The translations under genes and the position numbers were made by a program. DNA of 64,000 nucleotides from Lampris incognitus. Taxonomy: Eukaryota > Chordata > Actinopteri > Lampriformes > Lampridae. Below, piece after piece: positions 9,595 to 20,561 of the stretch (the first letter of the stretch is position 1; each line of letters starts with the position of its first letter). The stretch lies in NCBI RefSeq assembly GCF_029633865.1, contig NC_079223.1, positions 30,454,782 through 30,518,781 of the forward strand, read 5' to 3'. The notes under the pieces were generated by a model. It was not told the DNA's origin, ran no database searches, and saw only the letters and a list, made by a program, of their open reading frames with translations.

Positions 9595-12500
9595 TTGCAG
9601 TGGCTGAGAACAGTATGTGCTCATTTTATTGATTCGCTGGGGCCGACAGGTTCGTACCTATTCCGACAACTGAATGCACGGCTTCCTTGCTCTACGTGCA
9701 TCGCTGAAGCATTGTTTCATCTCCCTCTGTCGCCTAGCCACGGCCTGGTTTGCTTGTGCCCGCTGAGCTTTGTGTGCTGCCATGCCCTGGGCCCTGAGCC
9801 TATCCAGTGGGAGCTTCCTCTGACATCACAGCATTAGGGCTGCCGGAGAGATGTTAGTGGTAGAATGTTGACTCGCCCAATAGTGCATCAGCGTTTGATT
9901 CCGGGCAGTCTGGAACGAGTGCCCCTGGAACGGGTGTGCTCTAATGCCGTTCTTAAGTGTCTGATTAAAACTCTCTACCCTTCCAATGGCCTGAGGGTGA
10001 AAGCATGCAGTGTGGAGGTGCTTAATGCCTCTGCTGCGGAGGTAGGAAGAGAATTCTGCGAAGGTTAGCTGCAGCCCATTGTCTGTGGTAAAGGATGGGA
10101 GTAGACCCGATCTTGCAAGTCATGGACATCGATAATGGACATAGTGGTGACTGTTCCCTCCGGAACAACCTCCGACCACTTTGAATGGAAGTCGAACACA
10201 ACCAACAAGAACCACTGATGATGAGGGCCCCCTTGCACATGTTTGTACTTCGCCGTAGATGTCCAACTGGACATGGTCCCAGGGACGGGCTGGCCATGCT
10301 AAATGTTGTAAGGGCGATATGGCTGGCGGTCTAGGTTTGCCGTTGAGGAGGCATGCAGTGCAATCCTTGAGGTTCAATGCCATGATGAGATGCCTGGCCA
10401 CCACACCAAGTCTCTGCATTGCTGTTTGAGATTCACTATGCCCAAGTGACCCTTGTGCGCCCTGGATAAAACACAGTGCAAAGCCCCTGAGAGACAGACA
10501 TCTTCCCAGCAGGAGAGCCCACACACATAAGGTGCCAGTTCGGCAGGCAATTGTGATGGCCATTAGGCATGTATGTACGTGCAGAGGTTTGCTAGTACAG
10601 GGTCCTGTTCTGATTCCTGTTTGAGCTCATCCAACACGATGACTGACTGGAGTGGCATGTACAACATTTGTATGAACTCTGTTTCACCATCCTCTGGTGA
10701 AACAGTCAGAGTAGGGGCATCAGTAGAGCAGGAGAGGAGGTCTGCTACCACGTTATCCCTCCCCGGAGTGAACTTTAGCATGTAGCTATACTGGCTGAGG
10801 CGGTCGGCCCACCTGTGTGGCCGCAAGGGCTTATGGCCTGAGCCTGAGGCCAACAGCAGCGTGGTGAGTGCCTGTTGGTCAGTCCAGAGTGTGAACTGAT
10901 GTCCGTACAGGTAAAGATGCCATCGTTCAGACGCCCAGACACAAGTTAGTACCCTCTCATTCACCCACTGTATAGCATTGCTCTGTGGAGTCAGGGCCTT
11001 GGAGGTGAAGGCGATGGATCTCTTGACGCCGTGCTACTCTTGAGAGAGTACAACCACCAGTACTCTTGCTGAGGCTTCGCAGGTGACCATAGTAGGGAAT
11101 GACAGGACAAAATGAGCCAGCACAGGTGCAGTGGGGAGTTGTTTTTTTTTTTTGCCTGCGTACAGCCTCTGAACATGCTGTGGTCCAGGTCCATGGCATG
11201 TCCTTCCTGAGGAGCTTGGGAAAGGTGCTGTGGTCTAGGAACATCCAGGCAAAAAATTGAGGCAATAGGCCATCATACCCAAGAATGAGGCCAGCTGGGA
11301 GGCTGACACTGGCTCTGGGGTGTGGTGGATGGCCTTGATGTTCGACGTGTGGAGAAATGCCCCTAGCTGAGACACGAAATCCCTTTCTACTGATCAGGGT
11401 CAGGTTATGGCGCAGCAGGACGCTGAACACCCTGTGGAGATGCTCGTCATGAGTGTGTTGGTCCATTCCGTGGACGACTATGTTGTCTAGATCCACTGCC
11501 ACCCCAGGTATTCTGGTGAGGAGAGTGGACTTGACCTTTTTGAAACAGCTGGGGGTGGATCTTAGACCAAAAGGCGTGTGCATGTACTTGAACATGCCAG
11601 TGTGCATTACAGATGCTGTAAGATCCCTGCTGTCAGTGTGCAGAGGCAACTGCAAATATCCTTGCCGTAGGACGAGCTTCGTGAAAACTGTGTAACCATG
11701 GAATAGGGTGGTAAGCTCCTCAGTTGTGGGCAAGAGATATTTATCTGGGATGATGGCCTTGTTGACAGCACAGAGATCCACACATATCCTTATCCCCCAG
11801 ATTCCATTTTGGCAATGAATAGGTTAGAAATCAAGGGAGAGGCATCAGTCAACTCAATGATGGCATTGTCCAAGAGTGACTGAAGCTCTTTTGTGATGCC
11901 CTCATGCAACGCCAGAGGGCTCCAACATTGGGGCTGAATGATGGGGATGACATCATCCCTCACCTAGGGCTTGTGTGTTGCCACGTGGTGGTGACCTGAA
12001 GTATAGCCGTCCCATTGTTGTCATGCAGGGAGAAGCCCAACCCAGTGAATATGTCAAGGCCTAGGCTGTTAGGGTCTCTTGGAGATGTGGAATGTGAAGG
12101 ATAGCAGGTGAGTGGAGCCATAATGCCCAGGGAGCTGGAGAGTTCCTACTACTGTGACCTTAGAGCAGCCATATGAGCAAAAAACTTGTTATAAGTGTTA
12201 AGTTTGAGCATCGAAACTGTAGCACTAGTGTCCATTGGTAGAGATATTTTAGTTCCTCTAGGCGCACAGTGCAGGATTTGAATGTAACATGGTAGTTGGA
12301 AACATGCCGAATCACAGTGGGGTCAGTTGGGTTCGCTGGAGACTTGGCCTGAACAGATTTACTACCAGGCTGTGCGGCCCATTTTGGCAATATGGTTAAA
12401 TTTGTTACAGTTCTTCCATCTCTGTTCCCTAGCTGGGCAGTTCGGCCTCCAAGTATTTAGAGCTAGCCCCACAATTGCCACAATACCGCCTGTTAAGTTG

Positions 12501-12875
12501 CCTGTGTGTTTGCTGCATGAGAATGTCACTGTCTGAATCCACGCTATGTGCAGAGTAGGACGTGATAAGCGCATGCTGCGTGCGCTGGCTGGAGCTGCTC
12601 CATTAGGGCAGGGGATGGCTGCTGCGTGCGCAGTAGGTTACTAGTAAAGTGCAAAAAAAAAAATTTGGATGAGCATGCCGCTGTATGTGCAAAAATCACA
12701 TACTATATGATTGCTGCAGGGGCAGCAGCAGTCGTTTCAACATCTAAGTTGACAGCAACAGGTGGAAGGATGAAAGGTGGCTGGCCATGGCCACTGCCAG
12801 GCAGACGAGCAGGGACAAGTACAAGCATGTGACAGGGAAGCAGAGGAACACGGAAAGCAGGAGGAGAGTGTAGAA
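9595..12875 (-). pseudogene. Ty3/gypsy pol relic, unit 3 (longest RT frame)
   Basis: Minus strand, right to left: gag-like segment (about 12870-12650), zinc knuckle KNCNKFNHIAKMG (near 12400) in which the first Cys is Trp and the last Cys is Gly, protease remnants (about 12390-12160), then a 274-codon open stretch (11781-10957) covering RT from DLCAVNKAIIPDKY through MHTPFGLRS and an active-site position reading DLDN instead of YxDD. RNase H follows (10964-10563, with TPGRDNVVADLLS), then broken integrase (10563-9600). The LTR side is deleted. A poly-T tract at about 11142-11152 disrupts the frame. The substituted active site argues against any RT activity. Confidence 0.87.
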
Positions 12876-12878
12876 GAT

Positions 12879-13226
12879 GAAAGCCACTTCATTTTGTCAT
12901 TGTACACTTACAACGAATTGTATTCTTACAACAAATTTGTTCTCTGCATTTAACCCATCCTATTGTATAGGAGCAGTGGGCAGCTGTTGTGCTCAGGGAC
13001 CAACTCCAGTTTTTCTTTCCATTACCTTGGTCAGGGGCACAGACAGTAATATTAAACCTAACATCCATGACTTTTGGATGGTGGGAGGAAACCAGAACAC
13101 CTGACGGAAACCCACACAGACAAAGGGAGAAGATACAAACTCCACACAGAAAGGACCTCGGACGGCCTGGGGTTCGAATCCAAGACCTTCTTGCTGTGAG
13201 ACAACAGTGCTAACCATCTGGTCACC
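12879..13226 (-). mobile_element. tRNA-headed SINE (unit copy 3)
   Basis: Homologue of 4183-4529 with a good B box on the minus strand (ggattcgaacccc). It lies 14 bp from the 3' end of the tRNA-Asp gene at 13240. Confidence 0.8.
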
Positions 13227-13239
13227 TGCTAAAAGTGTC

Positions 13240-13311
13240 CTCCCCGTCGGGGAATTGAACCCCGGTCTCCCGCGTGACAGGCGGGGATACTCACCACTAT
13301 ACTAACGAGGA
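13240..13311 (-). tRNA. tRNA-Asp (GTC), intact copy 3
   Basis: All 72 nt are the same as copy 1, with complete stems, anticodon GTC, intact A and B boxes, and a TTTT terminator starting about 7 nt after the gene on the minus strand. Of the four copies this one and copy 1 look functional. Confidence 0.95.
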
Positions 13312-14684
13312 GGTATTTGAAGCACTAAGTAGGGAGTACCATGGAGGGAAACAGGGACTCTCAGGGAGGGCGCAGTGAGGTAGTGTGTGTGCCATGCTAC
13401 GATGACGATGATGAATGATGATTAATTAATAATGATAAAAATAAGATAACCTCATTTTATCCCTATCTTAAAGCGAGACCGTCAGCTGGTGCTCACTCAG
13501 TCGGTCAATACCAGTGATGTGCGGTGAGGCCAGTGGCTGGGTAGGCAGTGGGCATTCACAAATCCAAATTACATCCTTTTGTGCTCTCTAAAGTTTTATA
13601 ACAATCTGATCCTTCCTCATTCTTCCAACAACCACAGAATTCCAGAATATTGTGCCCCCCTTGCTGAGCTACATTCCAAATGAAAATCTAAACAAAAATA
13701 TTGTCAAAGTATATATGAAGTACTTTTTTCTTGTTTTATGTGGTTTCTGATATCTGTGAAATGACTAAGTATCACCATTGCCTTTCCTTAGAGCTCCCAA
13801 ACCATTATGGATTTCATTGCGATCACTGCAAACAGCAGTTATGAGTTGCTATTTGTAAATATTGTTGAAACATTAACTGAAAAGAAGAACACAAACACAA
13901 CACAAAGAAACATTTGTGGTAAAATTATGTAATTTAATATATATAAAATATACAAATACATATATTTAAATTATGTACCATTTCATTAATTCCTTTCCAG
14001 CATTATGATGTATAATAAAATGACTGATAGCAGAACTGAGAGTGAATTCATGCAAATAAACTGGGTGCTGAGATGACAGAACGTTGAACTCATATGTATT
14101 GATGTCACCTATAGATCAATTAAAAACACAAATTTTTGGCACTACATGTGAAAATAGCAGTTAGTTAAGCAAACTTACAAGATACAAAGTGACATCAGCA
14201 CATTAGGTGGCAAATGGTGAGAAAGTAAACGTATAATAAATAGCATGTCTCCCATCGTTGATACTTCTCCTGTGCAGTTAATGCCAGTCTAGCTCAACAC
14301 ATAATATAACAACTTGTAAAAATTTTAAAAGTGAATAAACATAATCACAAAAATTGTATCGTTAAAGTGAACAGTAAAAATTATTTATGAGTAATTGCAT
14401 TGATTTATACAAATGAAAGACAAACTGAGATGACTTGCAAAAATCTGTGAACTTCAAAATGGTTGACAACTTTCAGGGCTGTTTTTGATGTCTTAGTGAG
14501 AGATGAATTGTCAATCAATAAAAAGAAAATGTGGCATGATGCCTTCAGCCAGCCTGGGGGAAAAAAACAAACAAAAAAAACATGGCAAATCTGCAAGTAA
14601 AAAAAAAAGAAAAAGATAAAGTGTGACATGGAAAACCATATATGACCCATGTCATTCACAGTACTCAATTTCACATTTAGCCAG
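13312..14684. other. Longest unit spacer
   Basis: About 1.37 kb of AT-rich DNA. It has homologues at 4616-4878 and 9177-9594 and, for its right half, at 452-1599. A stretch starting cagtgatgtgcggtgaggcc at about 13511 resembles a hAT terminal repeat, and unit 2 lacks the next ~1.1 kb, but no matching opposite end was found. A-rich tracts lie at 14563-14615. No gene seen. Confidence 0.6.
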
Positions 14685-14929
14685 TGTTATATTCAGGAGG
14701 CTGACAACAAAACTTGAGGTCCACACAGTAGTTCAATGCAACATAAAATTCCTTTACTTCACAACGCATGCACACGTAAAGCCGTCAACTGTCACAAAAC
14801 ATAAAACACGGTACTCACGTACACAACATTTTCCCTCTGTAGCGCAAAGATGTGAACAGTGCTCAATTTCCATAATTCAACCGGTAGCCAAACAGCGCTC
14901 AATTATTATAACTCAACCACAGGCTATCA
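14685..14929 (-). repeat. Candidate 3' LTR, copy 3
   Basis: Homologue of 1600-1855 with the left end tgttata and a mutated right end (ctatcaca instead of ctaacaca). The TATA-like stretch is deleted in this copy. It flanks the fourth pol relic. Confidence 0.5.
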
Positions 14930-14949
14930 CATCTGAGAGGAACAGATTT

Positions 14950-16576
14950 GTGTATAAAAGTCCTTAAGGTGGGCAGGGCGAGTCTGTACCTGTGTAGACC
15001 GACCCTCAGCCTTGACGTTCTGGCTGCTGAGGCTCAGGTGGAAGGTCGGGTATAGGCTGTACTAGCAATGGCTCAGACAAGCTGGTTGCTGTAGTGGAAT
15101 GTGGAGGATACTCAGGTGTATAAACTGGAGTAGGTGCGGGGACCTTCCTGAGGCAACTGGCATGCCAACGTGAACCGTCAGTCAGTTTGAATGTGGCAGC
15201 CCCCAGTTTGTGTGTGACTTGCAGTGGCTGAGACCAGAATGTGCTCATTTTATTGATGCGCTGGGGCTGAAATGTTCATGCCCAGTCTGACAACTGAATG
15301 TGAGGATTTCCTGCCCTGCGTGCATTGTTGAAGCATTGCTTTATCTTTGTCTGGCGCCTGCCACGGCCTGTTTTGCTTGGGCCTGCTGAGCTCTGTGTGC
15401 TGCCATGCCCCGGGCCCTGAGCCTGTCCAGTGGAGCTTCATTTCATGTCCCAGCATTAGGGATGCAGGAGAGGTGTTAGTGGTATAATGCTGACTCGCCC
15501 TATAGTGCATCAGCATTTGATTCTGGATTGTCTGGAAAGAGTACCCCTGGAACAGGTGATGGCACTTTTGATGGCCATTAGGCATGTATGTATGTGCATA
15601 GGTTTGCTAGTATAGGGTCCTGTTCTGATGCTTGTTGGAGCTCATCCAAGGTGATGACTGGCTGGAGGGGCATGTACAACATTTGCATGAACTCTGCTTT
15701 ACTGTCCTCCAGTGAGACAGTCGGAGTAGGGGCATTAATAGAGGAGAGGAGGTCTGCGACCATGTTATCCCTCCCCGGAGTGAACTTCAGCATGTAGTTA
15801 TACTGTCTGAGGTGGTCGGCCCACCTTGTGCCACTGGCTCATGGCTTGTGCCATGAGCCTGAGGCCGACAACAGCCTGATGAGTGCCTAATGGTTGGTAT
15901 GGAGTGTGAACTTACGTCCTTACAGGTGAAGATTCAATTGTTCACACACCCAGACTCAAACTGATGCCCTCCTGTTCACCCACCAAGTAGCATTGCTCTG
16001 TGGGAGTCACAGCCGTGGAGACGAAGGTGATGGATCTCTTGATGCCGTGCTGCTCCTGAGAGAGTACAACAATTACTGCTCTGGCAGACGCATTGCAGGT
16101 GACCATAGTAGGGCATGACGGGACAAAATGAGCCAGCAAAGGTGCAGTGGTGAGTTGTTTTTTTAGCCTACAGACTGCCTCCAAACATGCTGCTGTCCAG
16201 GTCTATCGCACTTCCTTCCTGAGGAGCTGGCGGAGGGGTGCTGTGGTCTGGGAATACCCAGGCAGAAAAGGGAGGTAATAGATTGTCATACCCAAGAATG
16301 AGGCCACCTGGGAGGCTGACGCTGGCTCTGGGATGCAGTAAATGGCCTCGATGTTCAATATGAGTAGAGAAATGCCCCTAGCTGAGACACGAAACCGCAC
16401 AAACTCGACATGAGGTGCTGAAAAGGTGCACTATTCATTGTATAGGGTCAGGTTGTGGCGCAGCAGGGCGCTGAACACCCTGTGGAGATGCTCATCATGA
16501 GTGTGTTGGTCCATGCTATGGACAACTATGTCGTCCAGATACACTGTCACCCCAGGTATTCTGGCGAGGACAGAGG
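14950..16576 (-). pseudogene. Ty3/gypsy pol relic, unit 4, 3' part
   Basis: Minus strand: RT end and connection domain (about 16576-16200), RNase H (16184-15942 and 15793-15578, with TPGRDNMVADLLSS), then a direct jump at about 15560 into the integrase C-terminal part (LFQGYSFQTIQNQML), so the H2C2 finger and catalytic core are deleted. The proline-rich C-terminus ends near 14960. The relic is interrupted on its RT side at 16580 by the nested gypsy element and continues at 20566. Confidence 0.85.
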
Positions 16577-16580
16577 ACAT

Positions 16581-16818
16581 TGTGGGAGTGCAGGAATGAG
16601 GAGATGGAGAGATCGAGTTGAGTCAATTCTGTTTACTCGCCACACAAAACGACACCAATACAGCACAATCTCTTATGGCAACCAGCTAACCGCTAGGCTG
16701 CTGCAAACACGGCTCCCAACCCGGAAAATCTAAGCAGTGTCCACGTCAGCACTCTGAACGTCTGCCTTAAAGGAGCAGCAGCCCCTGGTGAATCTACCCT
16801 CGATTGTGTATCACCACA
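16581..16818 (-). repeat. 3' LTR of nested gypsy
   Basis: Plus strand begins tgtgggagtgcaggaatg and ends gtgtatcaccaca. It pairs with 20324-20561. The adjoining internal sequence (16819-16832) reads tggggggggcctg on the minus strand, a good polypurine tract directly 5' of this LTR. Confidence 0.93.
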
Positions 16819-17052
16819 CAGGCCCCCCCAGAATTCACCATCACGAAAAAATGCAAAGCAGTAATGTAACACAAAAGTACTCAGTGAAACACAAACAGCC
16901 AACAGGCGAACAGTCCTCAGTTAAACAGTCAACGTCTTGGGGGGCGGACCAGGCGGCCAAAACGGCTGCGCTGAATGGGTATGGGGGCGGGGGCAGGGGC
17001 AGGGGACAGAGCCGGAGCCCGGGCCAGGGGCCTGAGAAGGGGGGCATCCACG

Positions 17053-18251
17053 TCACGAGGGCAGGGCCAGTTCGACCGGCCCACCCATGTCCAAATGGGC
17101 AGGCTTGAGACGGTCCACCGAGACCCGCTCCGGCTTGCCCCCCATGTCCACCATAAAGTTCTTAGGCCCCACTTCCAGGACGCGGAAGGGCCCGTTGTAG
17201 GGGGGCTCCAGGGGGGTACGGTGGCTGTCATGGCAGATGAAGACATACCTGGCCGACAGCAGATCCTTGGGGACGTAGGACTGAGGGAGGCAGTGGTGAG
17301 ATGTAGGGATTGGAGCGAAAGCGTTGACACTGTCCCGGGCCACAGCCGATGAGAAGCTGCTGATCAGGGGGCCACAGCATCCGGGAGAAACTCACCCGGG
17401 ATACGCAGCGGCTGGCCGTAAACCAGCTCGGCAGACGAAGACTGGAGGTCTTCCTTGGGGGCAGAGCGAAGGCTGAGCATGACCCACGGGAGGCGATCGA
17501 CCCAGTTGCTGTCCGTGAGGCTGGCACGAAGAGCGGCCTTCGTAGACCGATGAAATCGCTCACAAATTCCGTTGCCCTGCGAGTTGTATGCTGTGGTGCG
17601 GTGGACCTTCACCCTCAGCCCCTCCGCGACTGCAGTCCAGAGCTCCGATGTGAACTGCGGGCCCCTGTCAGAGGTGAGGTTAGCCGGCGTGCCAAAACGG
17701 GCCACCCAGGACCCGATGAACGCTCGGGCCACTTCAGTAGATGTGGTCGATGACAGGGGAACAGCCATGGCAGCGTAATCGAGTCCCAAGTGAACGGACC
17801 CTGCCACCGCCCGGGAGAGGCAGTCAGCGACCGAGTTGTCCTTGCCAGCCACGTGCCGGATGTCCGTGGTAAACTCAGAGATGGCAAAGAGCTGACGCTG
17901 TTGGCACCCGGACCACGGCTTGGAGGTCCTGGCCATGGCAAATGCCAGCGGCTTGTGGTCGACGAAGGCAGTGAAATGGCGGCCTTCCAACAGGAACCTG
18001 AAGGGTCGGGAGGTGAGGAAGAGACCCAGAAGCTCCCAGTCGAAGGTGCTGTACTTCCACTCGTTGTCCTTAAGCTGTTTGTTAAAGAAGGCAAGGGGCT
18101 GCCAGGCGCTGCCCACCCACTGCTCGCACACCGCCCCGACCGCATAGTCAGAGGCGTCGGTCGTGAGGGCAATTGGGGCAGTGGGGGACGGGTGCGCCAG
18201 CAAAGCGGCATTGGCCAGCGCAGCCTTGGCGTCGTCGAAAGCTTCGTCCAT
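17053..18251 (-). pseudogene. Nested gypsy RNase H and integrase
   Basis: The first 295 codons (18251-17364) start with an RNase H whose acidic residues are visible in TTDASDYAVG, WELLGLF, FVDHKPLAFA and AGKDNSVADCLSR. After DYAAMA the frame runs directly into VPLSSTTSTEVARAF, skipping the integrase H2C2 finger and the first catalytic Asp; the second Asp (TSDRGPQFTS) and the Glu (NGICERFHR) remain. After a frame break a C-terminal GPY/F-like module is seen at 17343-17053 (PPYNGPFRVLEVGPKNFMVD). The missing part means it cannot catalyse strand transfer on its own. Confidence 0.92.
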
Positions 18252-18260
18252 CCCCGGGGA

Positions 18261-19205
18261 TCAGTCTACCTCTACCTCGGCCTTGGCTTCCTTGCCCTGC
18301 AGGGCCTTGTACAAGAGCCGCATGCGGTGAGCTGCATGGGGAATGAACCTGTTATAAAAGTTCACCATGCCCAAGAACTCCTGCAGGGACTTCACAGTGT
18401 GGGGGCGTGGAAAACTGGCGACGGCGTCCACTCTGATAGGAAGCGGAACGGCTCCTTGCGGGGAGATGCGGTGGCCGAGGAAGTTGATGGACGACAGGCC
18501 AAACTGGCACTTGGCTGAGTTGACGATGAGTCCATGGGCACTGAGCCGCTCGAACAACTGCCAGAGCTGCATCAGGTCCTCCTCCGCGGATGCGCTGGCC
18601 ACGAGAATGTCATTCAAGTAAACAAACAAGAACAGCATATCCCGTAGCACAGAGTCCATCAGCCGCTGGAACGTCTGCACTGCCCCCTTGAGACCAAAGG
18701 GCATCCGCAGGAACTCCAAGAGTCCAAATGGCGTGATGACCGCTGTCTTGGAAAAGATGGTGGCCCCTGCCAGGTGGGCGGAGAAGTCCTGTATGTGCGG
18801 GACAGGGTACCGGTCAGGGGTTGTGGCGTTGTTCAGGCGACGAAAATCGCCGCAGGGGCGCCAACCGCCGTCAGCCTTAGAAACCATGTGTAGGGGGGAA
18901 GCCCACGGGCTGTCCGAGCGGCGCACAATGCCAAGGCGTTCCATGGTGGCAAATAACTCCCTGGCGATCGCGAGCTGAGCAGAGTCGAGGCGCCGAGCAT
19001 GTGCGTAGACCGGGGGGGCCGTCAGTGGAAATATGGTGCTCCACGCCGTGCTTGGCCACCACTGACGAGAACGTAGGTGTGGTGAGGTCAGGGAACTCTG
19101 CAAGCAGTCGTTGATACGTATCTCCGGCGGCGAGCATGTTTGACAGGCCGAGCGTCCCTGCACCTCCCAGTGTGCACGGGTATGTAGCGAAAGAGACAGC
19201 ATCAA
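18261..19205 (-). pseudogene. Nested gypsy reverse transcriptase
   Basis: RT motifs in order: [74 protein letters not shown] and [13 protein letters not shown]. Two catalytic defects are visible. The stretch holding the motif A aspartate between ATIFSK and TAVITPF is deleted, and the YxDD box reads YLND. The frame is open for most of its length, so these are recent or copied lesions rather than general decay. Confidence 0.93.
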
Positions 19206-19659
19206 TCAAGCGACAGTTCGTAACATTCACCAGCAGCCTGAAGGCGCACAGGAAGTCCGCGCCCAGGAGGCCATAATGAAGTCCCAGCCGAGACGCCGCC
19301 CGCCGAAACACACCTCCACATACCTGGTGCCGTAGGTACGTATGGGCGTGCCGTTCGCGGCATCCATCGGGGGGCCTTGTCCGCCGGCCATGGTGTCCGC
19401 CGGCCATGGTGTCCGCCGGCCATGGTGTCCGCCGGCCATGGTGTCCGCCGGCCGATGCAGGCAGGATGCTACGCTGAGCGCCCGACTCAACCAGCAGCCA
19501 CCGGCCAGATAAGGCGTCCTTGATAAACAACAGCTTGCTGTTCTCGCCAGCGCTCATAGCTGCTACTGAGCGCCGGCCCTGGCGTTTCTCTGGACGCTGA
19601 AGCTGCATGGCGGGCGACACCGCTTGGCCCTGGCACCAAACCTGTTGTGGTAATAACAC
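18877..19659 (-). pseudogene. Nested gypsy aspartic protease region with minisatellite
   Basis: Contains KLLFIKDALSGRWLLVESGA followed by QRSILPASA. The catalytic D-S/T-G motif reads ESGA, an Asp-to-Glu change. A 16-bp tandem repeat at 19379-19453 interrupts the protease soon after. The frame then passes into the linker before RT. Protease activity is not expected. Confidence 0.85.
19379..19453. repeat. 16-bp minisatellite inside protease
   Basis: About 4.7 copies of gtccgccggccatggt in perfect tandem. Because 16 is not a multiple of three, successive copies rotate through all frames, giving MAGGHHGRRTPWPADT-type peptide on the minus strand. Each unit holds the palindrome gccggc. Confidence 0.95.
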
Positions 19660-20308
19660 AACCCGCTGTCACGCTGGCGGCAGCCCGCTGCGTCCTCCAG
19701 AGGCGGGGGCGAGGTCTGGGTGGGGAGCATCGCATGAACGAATTGCTGCCGGTTGGCGAGGAAAATCCTGTCCGCTTCCGCACTCAGAGCGCGGTAGTCT
19801 TTGGTGGAGGAGAGGGGGGAGCTGGCTAGCGCTGTGCGCACAGGCGCTGGGAGCTGCCATAGAAAAATATGGGTGAAAATGAAGGAGGGGTCCGCCGAGC
19901 CCAAAATGGCCAACGTCTTCTCCAGCAGCTCAGAAGGTTTGCTATCACCGAGTCTGTTGAGTGACAACAGGTGATCCGCCTTCTCCATTGCCGACAGCTC
20001 GAAGAGCTGCAAAAGGAATGCCTTGAGTGCACCGTATTTTCCCATAGCCGGGGGGCTTCCAGTAGCCCCATAGCACGGGCCGTCGTCTGGGCATCTAACG
20101 CCGCCACCACATGGAAATACCTTGTAATACCCCGCGTTATTCCTCCCAGCTCAAACTGGGCTTCAATGTGCTGAAACCATGACTGGGGACTGTGCTGCCA
20201 AAAATCGGGCAACTTTACCATCGCTGCTGATATGCTAGCGCTAACATGAGTCATACCGTTAGCATCACTCGGAGCCGAAGCGGTGTCGTTATCGCTTTGG
20301 GTCGACAT
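19563..20308 (-). pseudogene. Nested gypsy gag
   Basis: The ATG at 20308 lies 16 nt from the inner edge of the 5' LTR, after a primer-site-like tggtgacaacgaac. The first frame gives MSTQSDNDTASAPSD and VKLPDFWQHSPQSWFQHIEA, a capsid-type beginning. At about 20050 the frame shifts to KAFLLQLFELSAMEKADHLL and continues to a zinc-knuckle-like CYYHNRFGARAKRCRPPC. A short deletion at the shift separates the two halves. Confidence 0.85.
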
Positions 20309-20323
20309 GTTCGTTGTCACCAA

Positions 20324-20561
20324 TGTGGGAGTGCAGGAATGAGGAGACGGAGAGATCGAGTCGAGTCAATTCTGTTTACTCGCCACACAAAACGACACCG
20401 ATACAGCACAATCTTTCGTGGCAACCAGCTAACCGCTAGGCTGCTGCAAACATGTCTCCCACCTCGGAAACTCTAAGCAGTTCCCACGTCAGCACTCTGA
20501 ACGTCTGCCTTAAAGGAGCAGCAGCCCCTGGTGAATCTACCCTCAATTGTGTATCACCACA
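20324..20561 (-). repeat. 5' LTR of nested gypsy
   Basis: Same length as 16581-16818. Differences are scattered substitutions, mainly between the middle and right of the LTR, with no indel. Confidence 0.93.

Larger units (their letters stand above)
16581..20561 (-). mobile_element. Complete-length nested Ty3/gypsy element with two LTRs
   Basis: A 3981-bp element with 238-bp LTRs (16581-16818 and 20324-20561), each TG...CA, and a 4-bp target duplication ACAT at 16577-16580 and 20562-20565. Removing it joins the unit RT sequence as ggacatgaccttttggaag, matching ggacatgaacttttggaag at 7339 in unit 2. Coding is on the minus strand: gag, protease, RT, RNase H, integrase. By hand count the LTRs differ at about 14 of 238 positions. 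It is clearly more GC-rich than the unit around it. Frameshifts and internal deletions make it defective. Confidence 0.95.

Noticed and set aside
13511..14640. Whole spacer as a complete hAT element
   Set aside because: The left end resembles a hAT terminus, but no matching right end or 8-bp duplication was found.
17790..18518. 242-codon plus-strand open frame
   Set aside because: It lies opposite the RT/RNase H frames of the nested gypsy element, in a GC-rich region where antisense frames stay open by chance.
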